From JBFXIE01 sp050176255 (GTDB lineage Bacteria; Pseudomonadota; Gammaproteobacteria; Burkholderiales; Burkholderiaceae_C): a DNA stretch of 64,000 nt. The notes under the pieces were generated by a model. It searched no databases. It worked only from the letters and a program-made list of their open reading frames with translations, and was not told the origin of the DNA. The stretch lies in the NCBI RefSeq assembly GCF_050176255.1, contig NZ_JBFXIE010000008.1. One strand, written 5' to 3'. Below are positions 28,315 to 35,516 of the stretch, piece by piece (position 1 is the stretch's first letter; each line of letters starts with the position of its first letter). A program made the position numbers and the translations under genes.

Positions 28315-29703
28315 ATGAAACACCGCGCTTTGACCCTGGGCCTGGCCGGCCTGACCGCACTTGCACCGCTGGTGCCCGCGTCCGTGCAGGCGCAGGGGCT
28401 GCGGCCGTCGGCTGCACCCGGTCTGCAGCGCCCGCCCTCCGCCGCCAGCGCGCCGGCCCCCGCGGCAGCGGCTGCAATGCCGGCCGACTACATCGTCGCC
28501 GTGGTCAATTCCGAGCCCATCACCAATAACGAAGTGCGCCAGCGCGCCGCGCGCGTCGCGCAGCAGATCGCCGCCCAGGGCGGCACCCGGCCGCCGCAGG
28601 AGCGGCTGATCAAGGACGTGCTGGAGCGCCTGATCCTCGAAAAAATCCAGGTGCAGCTGGCCAAGGACAGCGGCATCAAGGTCGATGACTACGCCGTTGA
28701 GCAGGCCGAACAATCCGTGGCGCGGCAAAACGACGTGAGCGTGCCAGAGATGCACCGGCGCCTGGCACTGGACGGCATCAGCAAGGAGCGCTTTCGCGAA
28801 GAGCTGCGCAACCAGCTGCTGACCCTGCGCCTGCGCGAGCGCGATGTGGAGTCGCGCGTGCGCGTGAGCGACCTGGAGGTGGATCAGTACCTGCGCGACC
28901 AGCAGGCGGGCGCGGACGCCGGCAAGCTGGAGCTGAACCTGGGCCACATCCTGGTGACCGTGCCCGAAAACGCCAGCCCACAGGCGGCCGCGCAGCGCAG
29001 CGCCCGCGCCCAGGAGGTCTTGGCCAAGCTGCAGGCCGGCGGCGATTTTGCCGCGCTGGCGCGCGAATACTCCGACGCCCCCACGGCCAGCAGCGGCGGC
29101 CTGATGGGCCTGCGCCCGGCGGATCGCTACCCCGAGCTGTTTGTCCAGGCCACCCAGCAGGCCGCCGTGGGCAGCGTGGTCGGGCCGGTGCGTTCGCCAG
29201 CCGGCTACCACATCCTGAAGGTGGTGGACAAAACCTACGGCAATGTGCCCACCATGGCCGTGCAAAGCCGCGCGCGCCACATCCTGCTGCGCACCAACGC
29301 GGGCTTGTCCGAGCGCCAGGCCGCCGAACGGTTGCAAGACCTGCGCGATCGCATCACGCGCAACCAGGCCGACTTTGCCGAACTGGCGCGCCAGCACTCG
29401 CAGGACGCCAGTGCCAGCGAAGGCGGCGACCTGGGCTGGGCATCGTCCGGGCGCTACGTGCCTGAATTTGAAGAAGTGCTCAATGCCCTGCAGCCCGGCG
29501 AGATCAGCCGCCCCGTGGTGTCGCGCTTTGGCGTGCACCTGATCCAGTTGGTGGAGCGGCGCGAACAGCGCCTGACCCAGCGCGAGCAGCGCGACATGGT
29601 GCGCGACCAGGTGCGCGAGAAAAAACTCGATGAGGCCTTCGCGACCTGGATTCAGGAGGCGCGAGCGCGCGCCTACGTCGAATACCGCGAGCCGCCCCAG
29701 TGA
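28315..29703 (+). CDS. surA: Periplasmic peptidyl-prolyl isomerase/chaperone SurA
   Basis: 462 residues from the ATG at 28315, chosen because MKHRALTLGLAGLTAL is a standard signal peptide ending at VQAQ; an ATG at 28297 adds six residues. The SurA N-domain (about 50-195: ADYIVAVVNSEPITNNEV) precedes two parvulin PPIase domains (about 200-300, LGHILVTVPE; about 320-415, RARHILLRTN). It escorts outer-membrane proteins, including LptD, whose gene lies just upstream. The order lptD-surA-rsmA is conserved, though pdxA is missing between surA and rsmA. Confidence 0.93.
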   Translation: MKHRALTLGLAGLTALAPLVPASVQAQGLRPSAAPGLQRPPSAASAPAPAAAAAMPADYIVAVVNSEPITNNEVRQRAARVAQQIAAQGGTRPPQERLIKDVLERLILEKIQVQLAKDSGIKVDDYAVEQAEQSVARQNDVSVPEMHRRLALDGISKERFREELRNQLLTLRLRERDVESRVRVSDLEVDQYLRDQQAGADAGKLELNLGHILVTVPENASPQAAAQRSARAQEVLAKLQAGGDFAALAREYSDAPTASSGGLMGLRPADRYPELFVQATQQAAVGSVVGPVRSPAGYHILKVVDKTYGNVPTMAVQSRARHILLRTNAGLSERQAAERLQDLRDRITRNQADFAELARQHSQDASASEGGDLGWASSGRYVPEFEEVLNALQPGEISRPVVSRFGVHLIQLVERREQRLTQREQRDMVRDQVREKKLDEAFATWIQEARARAYVEYREPPQ

Positions 29704-29716
29704 GGGCCCTGCCGCG

Positions 29717-30481
29717 ATGAAGCACATCCCCCGCAAACGCTTCGGCCAGCACTTCCTGAGCGACCCCGGCATCATCGACGCCATCGTGCGCGCCATCGCC
29801 CCGCGGGCGGGCCAGCCCATGGTGGAGATCGGCCCCGGCCTGGCCGCGCTGACCCAGCCGCTGGTCGAGCGCCTGGGGCGTCTCACCGTCATCGAGCTGG
29901 ACCGCGACCTGGCTGCCCGGCTGCGTGCGCACGGGCAGCTGGATGTGGTCGAGTCTGATGTATTAAAAGTGGACTTTGCCCAAGTGGCAAAAGCGCTGGC
30001 AGCTACAAAAATAAGAGTGGTGGGCAACCTGCCCTACAACATCTCCACGCCCATCCTGTTCCACCTGCTGGAGTATGTGCAGGTCATTGAAGACCAGCAC
30101 TTCATGCTGCAAAAAGAGGTCATCGACCGCATGGTGGCCGCGCCCGCCACCGGCGCCTATGGGCGTCTGTCTGTCATGCTGCAGTGGCGCTATGCCATGG
30201 AAGACGTGCTGTTCGTGCCGCCGGGCAGCTTCGACCCGCCCCCGAAGGTGGACAGCGCCGTGGTGCGCATGGTGCCCTACGCCACGCCCGCCGAGGTGGA
30301 CGCGGCGCTGCTGTCCGAACTGGTGCAGGTGGCCTTCAGCCAGCGCCGCAAGCTGCTGCGCCACACCCTGGGCCGCTGGCTGGATGAGCGCGGCTACGCC
30401 GGCAGCTTTGACACCCAGCGGCGCGCAGAAGAGGTGCCTGTCGATGAATACGTGGCCCTCGCGAAATCGGCGTGCTATTAA
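29717..30481 (+). CDS. rsmA: 16S rRNA (adenine1518-N6/adenine1519-N6)-dimethyltransferase
   Basis: 254 residues from the ATG at 29717 (MKHIPRKRFGQHFL), 13 bp after surA. SAM-binding motif VEIGPGLAALT (about 35), acidic EIDR-type ELDRDL, and the catalytic NLPYNIS motif (about 104). It dimethylates two adjacent adenines in helix 45 of 16S rRNA during 30S maturation. The segment before RVVGNLPY (AKALAATK) overlaps an antisense copy of the dispersed repeat, which preserves the frame. Confidence 0.95.
   Translation: MKHIPRKRFGQHFLSDPGIIDAIVRAIAPRAGQPMVEIGPGLAALTQPLVERLGRLTVIELDRDLAARLRAHGQLDVVESDVLKVDFAQVAKALAATKIRVVGNLPYNISTPILFHLLEYVQVIEDQHFMLQKEVIDRMVAAPATGAYGRLSVMLQWRYAMEDVLFVPPGSFDPPPKVDSAVVRMVPYATPAEVDAALLSELVQVAFSQRRKLLRHTLGRWLDERGYAGSFDTQRRAEEVPVDEYVALAKSACY
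29981..30012 (-). repeat. Dispersed repeat, antisense copy inside rsmA
   Basis: On the minus strand TTTTTGTAGCTGCCAGCGCT followed by TTTGCCACTTGGGC; the left half fits the element well, the right half weakly. Frame of rsmA is kept. Confidence 0.45.
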
Positions 30482-30485
30482 AAAA

Positions 30486-30520
30486 ATAGCTACTAGCGCT
30501 TGCTTTACAAGGGTTGGGGC
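30486..30520 (+). repeat. Dispersed AGCGCTT repeat after rsmA
   Basis: AATAGCTACTAGCGCTTGC then TTTACAAGGGTTGGGGC, beginning 4 bp after the rsmA stop, sense orientation. Confidence 0.65.
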
Positions 30521-30541
30521 TTGAAACGTCCTTGTGTGCCT

Positions 30542-30738
30542 TTATGCCACGCTGAGCCAGTAGCCCGCGTTGAACGGGCTGCTCATGCGCAGGGCCTGGG
30601 GCGAGACGTCCACCAGTTTGTCGGTGGGCATTTTTTCGCCGCAGCTGTCGCTGTTGCTGTCTATCGTGATGGCCTGTGCAGCGGCGCCGTGCAGCGCCTC
30701 ATCAGCCCGCTCCGCCTGGCCGGCGGTTGCAGAACGGG
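30542..30738 (-). pseudogene. Possible 3' remnant of an unidentified gene
   Basis: On the minus strand an open frame of about 65 codons without a start runs up to and past the barstar stop, in another frame. It reads AITIDSNSDSCGEKMPTDKL, then VDVSPQALRMSSPFNAGYWL and SVA before TAA at 30542. The composition looks protein-like, but I do not recognise it. It could be the C-terminus of a gene truncated when the ribonuclease/barstar pair arrived, or chance. Confidence 0.25.
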
Positions 30739-31164
30739 CTACAGAAAAGAATAGAAGCAGCGAAACGCAATCTTGCGGTCGCTCCAGTACTCGGCGGCGT
30801 CACGGAAGATGTCCAGCAATTGCTCGCGTGCTTCCTTGTCGAACTTGGCGGTGGTGGGGATCTGCTCCAGCACCACGATAAAGCCCGGCTGCGGCCCCGA
30901 CTTGTGCAGCGGGTCGGTCATGCAGTCGTACAGCGCATCGAAGTTCTTGCCGAAATGTGCCGGAAACGTGAACTGCGAAGCGATCAGTTCCAGCACGTCT
31001 TGCTTGGTTTGCGCATGTGCAAGGTTGGCGTAAAGAAAATGGTGGCCCATCGCCTGTGCTGCCCCTTGCAGATCGTGCACGCGGAAGGCGCGGATCGACT
31101 GCACGATATTGGGGCGCACACCGCGCAAAAGCGTTTCCTGATCTTTACGAAGTGGTGTTTCCAT
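30739..31164 (-). CDS. Barstar family ribonuclease inhibitor
   Basis: 141 residues from the ATG at 31164 (METPLRKDQETLL); a TTG at 31212 would add 16. The barstar signature FPAHFGKNFDALYDCMTD is near residue 80, and PGFIVVLEQ is also typical. Barstars bind and block barnase-type ribonucleases in the cytoplasm. The gene follows a secreted guanyl ribonuclease (gap 133 bp) on the same strand, so they form an enzyme/immunity pair. The region looks less GC-rich than its neighbours, which may mean acquisition. Confidence 0.85.
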   Translation of the reverse strand: METPLRKDQETLLRGVRPNIVQSIRAFRVHDLQGAAQAMGHHFLYANLAHAQTKQDVLELIASQFTFPAHFGKNFDALYDCMTDPLHKSGPQPGFIVVLEQIPTTAKFDKEAREQLLDIFRDAAEYWSDRKIAFRCFYSFL

Positions 31165-31297
31165 CTCCGTTGCTCTTTCTTTTAGAGGTCCACTGATTGA
31201 AAAATCCGGCAACCCGGGCGTGCGGCTGGCGGATGAAAAACCGATGGCGTGCCCCGCGCACGCCCATCAAAACATAGACAGCCCGGGGCTGCGGCAG

Positions 31298-31702
31298 TCA
31301 TTGCATGATTTGTCGAAAGCTCGAGTAATGGTCGCTGGTGTAGTAGCAGGCATCCGGCGTGCGGGGAGCACCGCCGCAAACGATGCGCCGCGCACCCCGA
31401 TGCCGCACTCCCGGCGTCCGAACGGTGTATTCGCGGTAGTAGCCGCGCTTTTTCTGCGGCAGCAAGCGCTCGCGATTGCCAAATACCGAGCCATCCTTGT
31501 CATACGGAAAAGGCCCCCCTTCGTGGATCAGCGCATAGGTGGCCCGCCCCTGGGCGGGCAGCTCGGAGAGCGCGATGGTGGGGAGGGACGTGGTGTCTGG
31601 CGTCTGCCGCGCGAACACCAGGGCCGGCGACAGCCCGATCACAGCACCCAATGCGCACGCCACTACTGCTTTGTACGCCCGGATGGCGACAGCCTTCAAC
31701 AT
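31298..31702 (-). CDS. Secreted guanyl-specific ribonuclease (barnase/RNase Sa-type)
   Basis: 134 residues. Signal peptide to about residue 31 (VIGLSPALVFA). The mature enzyme follows the RNase Sa pattern: GGPFPYDKDGSVFGNRERLL, then GYYREYTVRTPG with the catalytic Glu, the Arg in RGARRIVCGG, and the catalytic His in YYTSDHYSSF. Two Cys could form a disulphide. The ribosome site AAAGG is about 8 nt upstream. It cuts RNA 3' of guanosine; protection comes from the barstar gene downstream. Likely exported, for nutrient scavenging or competition. Confidence 0.87.
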   Translation of the reverse strand: MLKAVAIRAYKAVVACALGAVIGLSPALVFARQTPDTTSLPTIALSELPAQGRATYALIHEGGPFPYDKDGSVFGNRERLLPQKKRGYYREYTVRTPGVRHRGARRIVCGGAPRTPDACYYTSDHYSSFRQIMQ

Positions 31703-31781
31703 TCACAACACCTTTCGGAAACTGCGGGTTAACCCCGAAATTTCGAGCCGGTAGTGTGACAAAAAGGCAATCAAAAGGCAA

Positions 31782-31808
31782 GCCATTGCCCAAATTTTGG
31801 GCAATGGC
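31782..31808. other. 27-nt perfect palindrome between maeB and ribonuclease genes
   Basis: Arms GCCATTGCCCAAA and TTTGGGCAATGGC around a single T. It lies 53-79 bp past the maeB stop and 80 bp upstream of the ribonuclease start. A second hairpin (31822-31845, loop CAGGTA) is closer to maeB. Either a maeB terminator (the minus strand continues T-rich) or an operator for the ribonuclease gene. Confidence 0.5.
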
Positions 31809-31860
31809 ACAGGGTTATCGCCTTGGCAGACAGGTATCTGCCAGGATCGGTCACATCGTC

Positions 31861-34173
31861 TCAGCGCACCGCATTGGCGTCGGCCACGGTCAGCGCGGTC
31901 ATGTTGACGATGCGGCGCACCGTGGCGCTGGGGGTCAGGATGTGCACCGGCTTGGCCGCGCCCAGCAGCACCGGCCCGATGGCGATGTTGCCGCCAGCCG
32001 CCGTCTTGAGCAGGTTGTACGAGATGTTGGCGGCGTCGATGTTGGGCATGATCAGCAAGTTGGCGTCGCCGGTCAGGGTGCCGTGGGGCATGAGCGCGTT
32101 GCGCGCCTTGCCGTCCAGCGCAACGTCGCCATGCATTTCGCCGTCCACCTCCAGCCAGGGTGCCTGTGCCTGCAGCAGCGCCAGCGTTTCGCGCATCTTG
32201 ATGGCGCTGGGCTGGTTGCTGGAGCCGAAGTTGGAGTGGCTGAGCAAGGCGGCCTTGGGCTTGATGCCAAAGCGCACCATCTCTTGTGCCGCCATGACGG
32301 CGATCTCGGCCAGTTGCGCGGCCGAGGGGTCGTAGTTGATGTGCGTGTCCACCACAAACACCTGGCGGCCCGGCAGCAGCAGGCCATTCATGCAGGCATA
32401 GGTGGCCACGCCCGCGCGCTTGCCAATCACCTGGTCGATGTAGTTCAGATGCATGGGATTGGTGCCCCAGGTGCCGCAGATCAGGCCGTCCACCTCGCCC
32501 TTGTGCAGCAGCATGGCGCCGATCAGCGACAGGCGCCGGCGCAGCTCGATCTTGGCGATGGGCACCGTCACGCCCTTGCGCTCGGTCAGGCGGTGGTAGG
32601 TCTGCCAGAAGTCGCGGTAGCGCGGATCCTGCTCCACGTTGACGATGTCGTAGTCCTGCCCCTCCTTCAGGCGCAGACCGAACTTCTCGATGCGCTGGGC
32701 AATGATGTTCGGGCGGCCGATCAGCGTGGGGCGGGCAATGTTTTCATCCACCACGATCTGCGCGGCGCGCAGCACGCGCTCTTCCTCGCCCTCGGCATAG
32801 GCCACGCGCTTTTTGGTGGCAGCCTTGGCTGCGGTGAAGATGGGCTTCATGGTGGTGCCCGACGCATACACAAAGGTCTGCAGATGGTCGCGGTAGGCGT
32901 CCATGTCGGCCACCGGGCGCTGGGCCACGCCCGAGTCAAACGCAGCCTGCGCCACGGCTGGCGCGATCTTCATCATCAGGCGCGGGTCGAACGGCTTGGG
33001 GATCAGGTAATCCGGGCCAAAAGCCAGCGGCTCGCCCACATAGGCGGCGGCCACCACTTCGCTTTGCTCGGCCTGGGCCAGCTCGGCAATGGCGTGGACG
33101 GCGGCGATCTCCATCTCGGTCGTGATGGTGGTCGCGCCGCAGTCCAGCGCGCCGCGGAAGATGTACGGAAAGCACAGGACGTTGTTGACCTGGTTGGGGT
33201 AGTCGGTGCGGCCGGTGGCGATGATGGCGTCATCGCGCACGGCTTTCACGTCCTCGGGCGAAATCTCGGGGTTGGGGTTGGCCAGCGCAAAGATCAGCGG
33301 GCGCGCGTTCATTTTTGCGACCATGTCCTGCTTGAGCACGCCGCCCGCCGACAGGCCCAGGAACACGTCGGCGCCCTCGATCACCTCGCCCAGCGTGCGG
33401 GCAGCGGTGGGTTGGGCGTAGAGCACCTTGTCTTCGTCCATCAGCTCGGTACGGCCTTCATAGACCACGCCGGCGATGTCGGTCACCCAGATGTTCTCGC
33501 GCGGAATGCCCAGCTTGACCAGCAGTCCCAGGCAGGCCAGCGCCGCGGCGCCTGCGCCGGATGTGACCAGCTTGACCTTCTTGGGGTCCTTGCCGGCCAC
33601 CTTCAGGCCGTTGAGGATGGCCGCGCCCACCACGATGGCCGTGCCGTGCTGGTCGTCGTGAAAGACCGGGATCTTCATGCGCTCGCGCAGTTTGCGCTCC
33701 ACATAAAAGCAGTCGGGCGCCTTGATGTCTTCGAGGTTGATGCCGCCGAAGGTGGGCTCCAGCGCGGCAATGATCTCGACCAGCTTTTCCGGGTCTTTCT
33801 CGTTGATCTCGATGTCGAACACGTCGATGCCCGAGAACTTCTTGAACAGCACCGCCTTGCCTTCCATCACCGGCTTGCCGGCCAGCGGGCCGATGTCACC
33901 CAGGCCCAGCACGGCGGTGCCGTTGGTCACCACGCCCACCAGGTTGCCGCGGCTGGTGTACTTGAAGGCGGCAGCCGGATCCTTGACGATTTCCTCGCAG
34001 GGCGAGGCCACGCCGGGCGAATAGGCCAGGGCCAGATCGTGCTGATTGACCATCTGCTTGGTGGCGGCGATCGCAATCTTGCCGGGCTGGGGAAACTCGT
34101 GGTATTGCAGCGCTTCGCGGCGCAGCAGCGCACGTTTGTCGGACGGGGTTTGGGCCGCGGGGGTGTCGGGCAT
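31861..34173 (-). CDS. maeB: NADP-dependent malic enzyme with phosphotransacetylase-like domain
   Basis: 770 residues, the size of large bacterial MaeB. The malic domain (about 20-155: LALAYSPGVASPCEEI, GLGDIGPLAGKPVMEGKAVL) and NAD-binding domain (about 165-400: FHDDQHGTAIVV, VTSGAGAAALACL, ALANPNPEI) are joined to a C-terminal PTA-like domain (about 430-765), usually regulatory and acetyl-CoA sensing. It decarboxylates malate to pyruvate, making NADPH. A 9-bp inverted repeat folds its 5' leader immediately before the ATG. Confidence 0.95.
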   Translation of the reverse strand: MPDTPAAQTPSDKRALLRREALQYHEFPQPGKIAIAATKQMVNQHDLALAYSPGVASPCEEIVKDPAAAFKYTSRGNLVGVVTNGTAVLGLGDIGPLAGKPVMEGKAVLFKKFSGIDVFDIEINEKDPEKLVEIIAALEPTFGGINLEDIKAPDCFYVERKLRERMKIPVFHDDQHGTAIVVGAAILNGLKVAGKDPKKVKLVTSGAGAAALACLGLLVKLGIPRENIWVTDIAGVVYEGRTELMDEDKVLYAQPTAARTLGEVIEGADVFLGLSAGGVLKQDMVAKMNARPLIFALANPNPEISPEDVKAVRDDAIIATGRTDYPNQVNNVLCFPYIFRGALDCGATTITTEMEIAAVHAIAELAQAEQSEVVAAAYVGEPLAFGPDYLIPKPFDPRLMMKIAPAVAQAAFDSGVAQRPVADMDAYRDHLQTFVYASGTTMKPIFTAAKAATKKRVAYAEGEEERVLRAAQIVVDENIARPTLIGRPNIIAQRIEKFGLRLKEGQDYDIVNVEQDPRYRDFWQTYHRLTERKGVTVPIAKIELRRRLSLIGAMLLHKGEVDGLICGTWGTNPMHLNYIDQVIGKRAGVATYACMNGLLLPGRQVFVVDTHINYDPSAAQLAEIAVMAAQEMVRFGIKPKAALLSHSNFGSSNQPSAIKMRETLALLQAQAPWLEVDGEMHGDVALDGKARNALMPHGTLTGDANLLIMPNIDAANISYNLLKTAAGGNIAIGPVLLGAAKPVHILTPSATVRRIVNMTALTVADANAVR

Positions 34174-34214
34174 CAGGGCGTCTCCAGCTCAATGAAGGTG
34201 GGGCCGACGCCCTG
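34174..34214 (-). promoter_or_regulatory. Leader hairpin abutting the maeB start codon
   Basis: On the maeB mRNA, CAGGGCGTC (34206-34214) pairs perfectly with GACGCCCTG (34174-34182), which touches the ATG. The best Shine-Dalgarno, GGAG, overlaps the edge of the 3' arm with 8-nt spacing. Folding could hide the ribosome site. The remaining 215 bp to the Nudix gene show nothing I can identify. Confidence 0.4.
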
Positions 34215-34429
34215 ACCGGATCGCCGGGCGGGGAGTCGGCTGTATGCGAGCCTGCCGGCGCCCTGGGCCGGCCTTGCATGCCATGCTGCACAAGGGGCGC
34301 AAACAGGCTCTGGGGGGGTGGCAATTGTAGGTGAGCACTGCGCGCAAGCCCGGGTGGGCGGACATGCGCAAGGGGCATCACCCGCGTGACATGAAGGGCG
34401 GTCAGGGCGTGCCGCCACGGCGCGTTGCT

Positions 34430-34915
34430 TCAGCGCGGCGGCTGCAGCACGCTGGCGTCGGTATGGATCAGCTCCAGCGGGGCGCGCCGCCCGGCAAGAT
34501 AGTCCTCGATGGACTGCAGCACCAGCGGGCTGCGGTGCTGCGTGGTGCAACTGCGCAGCTCATCGGGCGTGAGCCACACGGCGCGCACGATGCCCTCGTC
34601 CAGCCTGCGCCCCGGGTGGTGCGCGCCCACGGTGCCGGCAAAGGCAAAGCGCAGGTAGGTGATGTCGTGGCCCGTTCGCGTGCGCGTGAAGCGGTTCAGG
34701 TACACGCCCACCAGGGCCGTGGGCTGAAAGTCATAGGCCGTCTCCTCCAGCACCTCGCGCACGCAGGCCTGTATGGGCGACTCGCCCGGGTCCAGGTGGC
34801 CTGCCGGGTTGTTCAGCCGCAGGCCGTCGGCCGTGTCTTCCTCGATGAACAGAAATCGGCCTTCGTGCTCGACGATGGCGGCCACGGTGACGTTGGGTTT
34901 CCAGCGGTTTGGCAT
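34430..34915 (-). CDS. Nudix hydrolase (NudJ-like)
   Basis: 161 residues from the ATG at 34915 (MPNRWKPNVTVAAI). The Nudix box is GHLDPGESPIQACVREVLEE (about 40-59), a full match to GX5EX7REUXEEXGU. The family phrase FLFIEEDT and C-terminal RAVWLTPDEL resemble NudJ/phosphatase-type members that act on HMP-PP or nucleotide diphosphates. Longer upstream frames would run through the DUF2946-like gene on the other strand and are not real. Confidence 0.82.
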   Translation of the reverse strand: MPNRWKPNVTVAAIVEHEGRFLFIEEDTADGLRLNNPAGHLDPGESPIQACVREVLEETAYDFQPTALVGVYLNRFTRTRTGHDITYLRFAFAGTVGAHHPGRRLDEGIVRAVWLTPDELRSCTTQHRSPLVLQSIEDYLAGRRAPLELIHTDASVLQPPR

Positions 34916-34977
34916 GGCGGCGATTATCGCCAGCGCACATGCCAGCATTCTGACTTGCGCCAGGTCAAGCCCTGGCA

Positions 34978-34999
34978 CGCAGCCAAGGTCTTGGCTGCG
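34978..34999. promoter_or_regulatory. Inverted repeat upstream of copper-uptake genes
   Basis: CGCAGCCAAG-GT-CTTGGCTGCG, 10-bp perfect arms, 28 bp before the ATG at 35027. A possible -10 CATAAT (35012-35017) follows, so the dyad would cover the -35 region: a likely operator for a metal-responsive regulator. Confidence 0.4.
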
Positions 35000-35026
35000 C
35001 CGTGCGCTCGGCATAATGCCCAACCC

Positions 35027-35413
35027 ATGCTGCAACGCATTCGTCACCATCGACAGCTGGGCTCCGTGGTCTTCACGGTGTTCGTGTTCGCGTGGGTGGT
35101 GGCGCTGTGGGCCAACGTGCAGGTGCGCCAGGCCTTGCCCGGTACAGACCTGGCATACCTGGACATCTGTTTCTCCGGCCCCGGGGGCGCGCCAACGCCG
35201 GATGCCGCCCCCGCAGCGCACGACAGCCACCATGCCGACCCCGGCTGCCTGCTGTGCATTGCTCTGGCCACGCCGCCTGCGCTGACGCTGGCTGCCCTGC
35301 GCCCACCCGCCCCGCGCGTACACCCGACCTCCCTCAGCCGCGCACCGGCGGTGGCGGCCTGGCGGGCGCAGGCGCCGCTGCCCGCGCGCGGCCCCCCGCC
35401 CTTGCCCGCCTGA
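35027..35413 (+). CDS. DUF2946-like small membrane protein with His/Cys motif
   Basis: 128 residues. One N-terminal membrane helix (about 12-30: GSVVFTVFVFAWVVALW), then a loop with HDSHHADPGCLLC (about 66-78) and an Ala/Pro-rich tail. Its layout matches small DUF2946 proteins found next to TonB-dependent copper receptors; the His/Cys stretch could bind copper. It precedes the receptor gene by about 100 bp on the same strand. Assignment rests on layout and neighbourhood rather than strong motifs. Confidence 0.6.
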   Translation: MLQRIRHHRQLGSVVFTVFVFAWVVALWANVQVRQALPGTDLAYLDICFSGPGGAPTPDAAPAAHDSHHADPGCLLCIALATPPALTLAALRPPAPRVHPTSLSRAPAVAAWRAQAPLPARGPPPLPA

Positions 35414-35516
35414 CTGCAACCACCCGCTGGCCCGCACGCGCGGCCCGGCGCCCCTTGTTGTTGGCCTGCGTGCGGCCCGCCCCATGCGGCCGGGCCGCCG
35501 CGGGCATGGATTTTTC

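Noticed and set aside
30500..30754. 84-codon plus-strand frame after rsmA
   Set aside because: No ribosome site or protein-like composition; overlaps the dispersed repeat and the minus-strand remnant.
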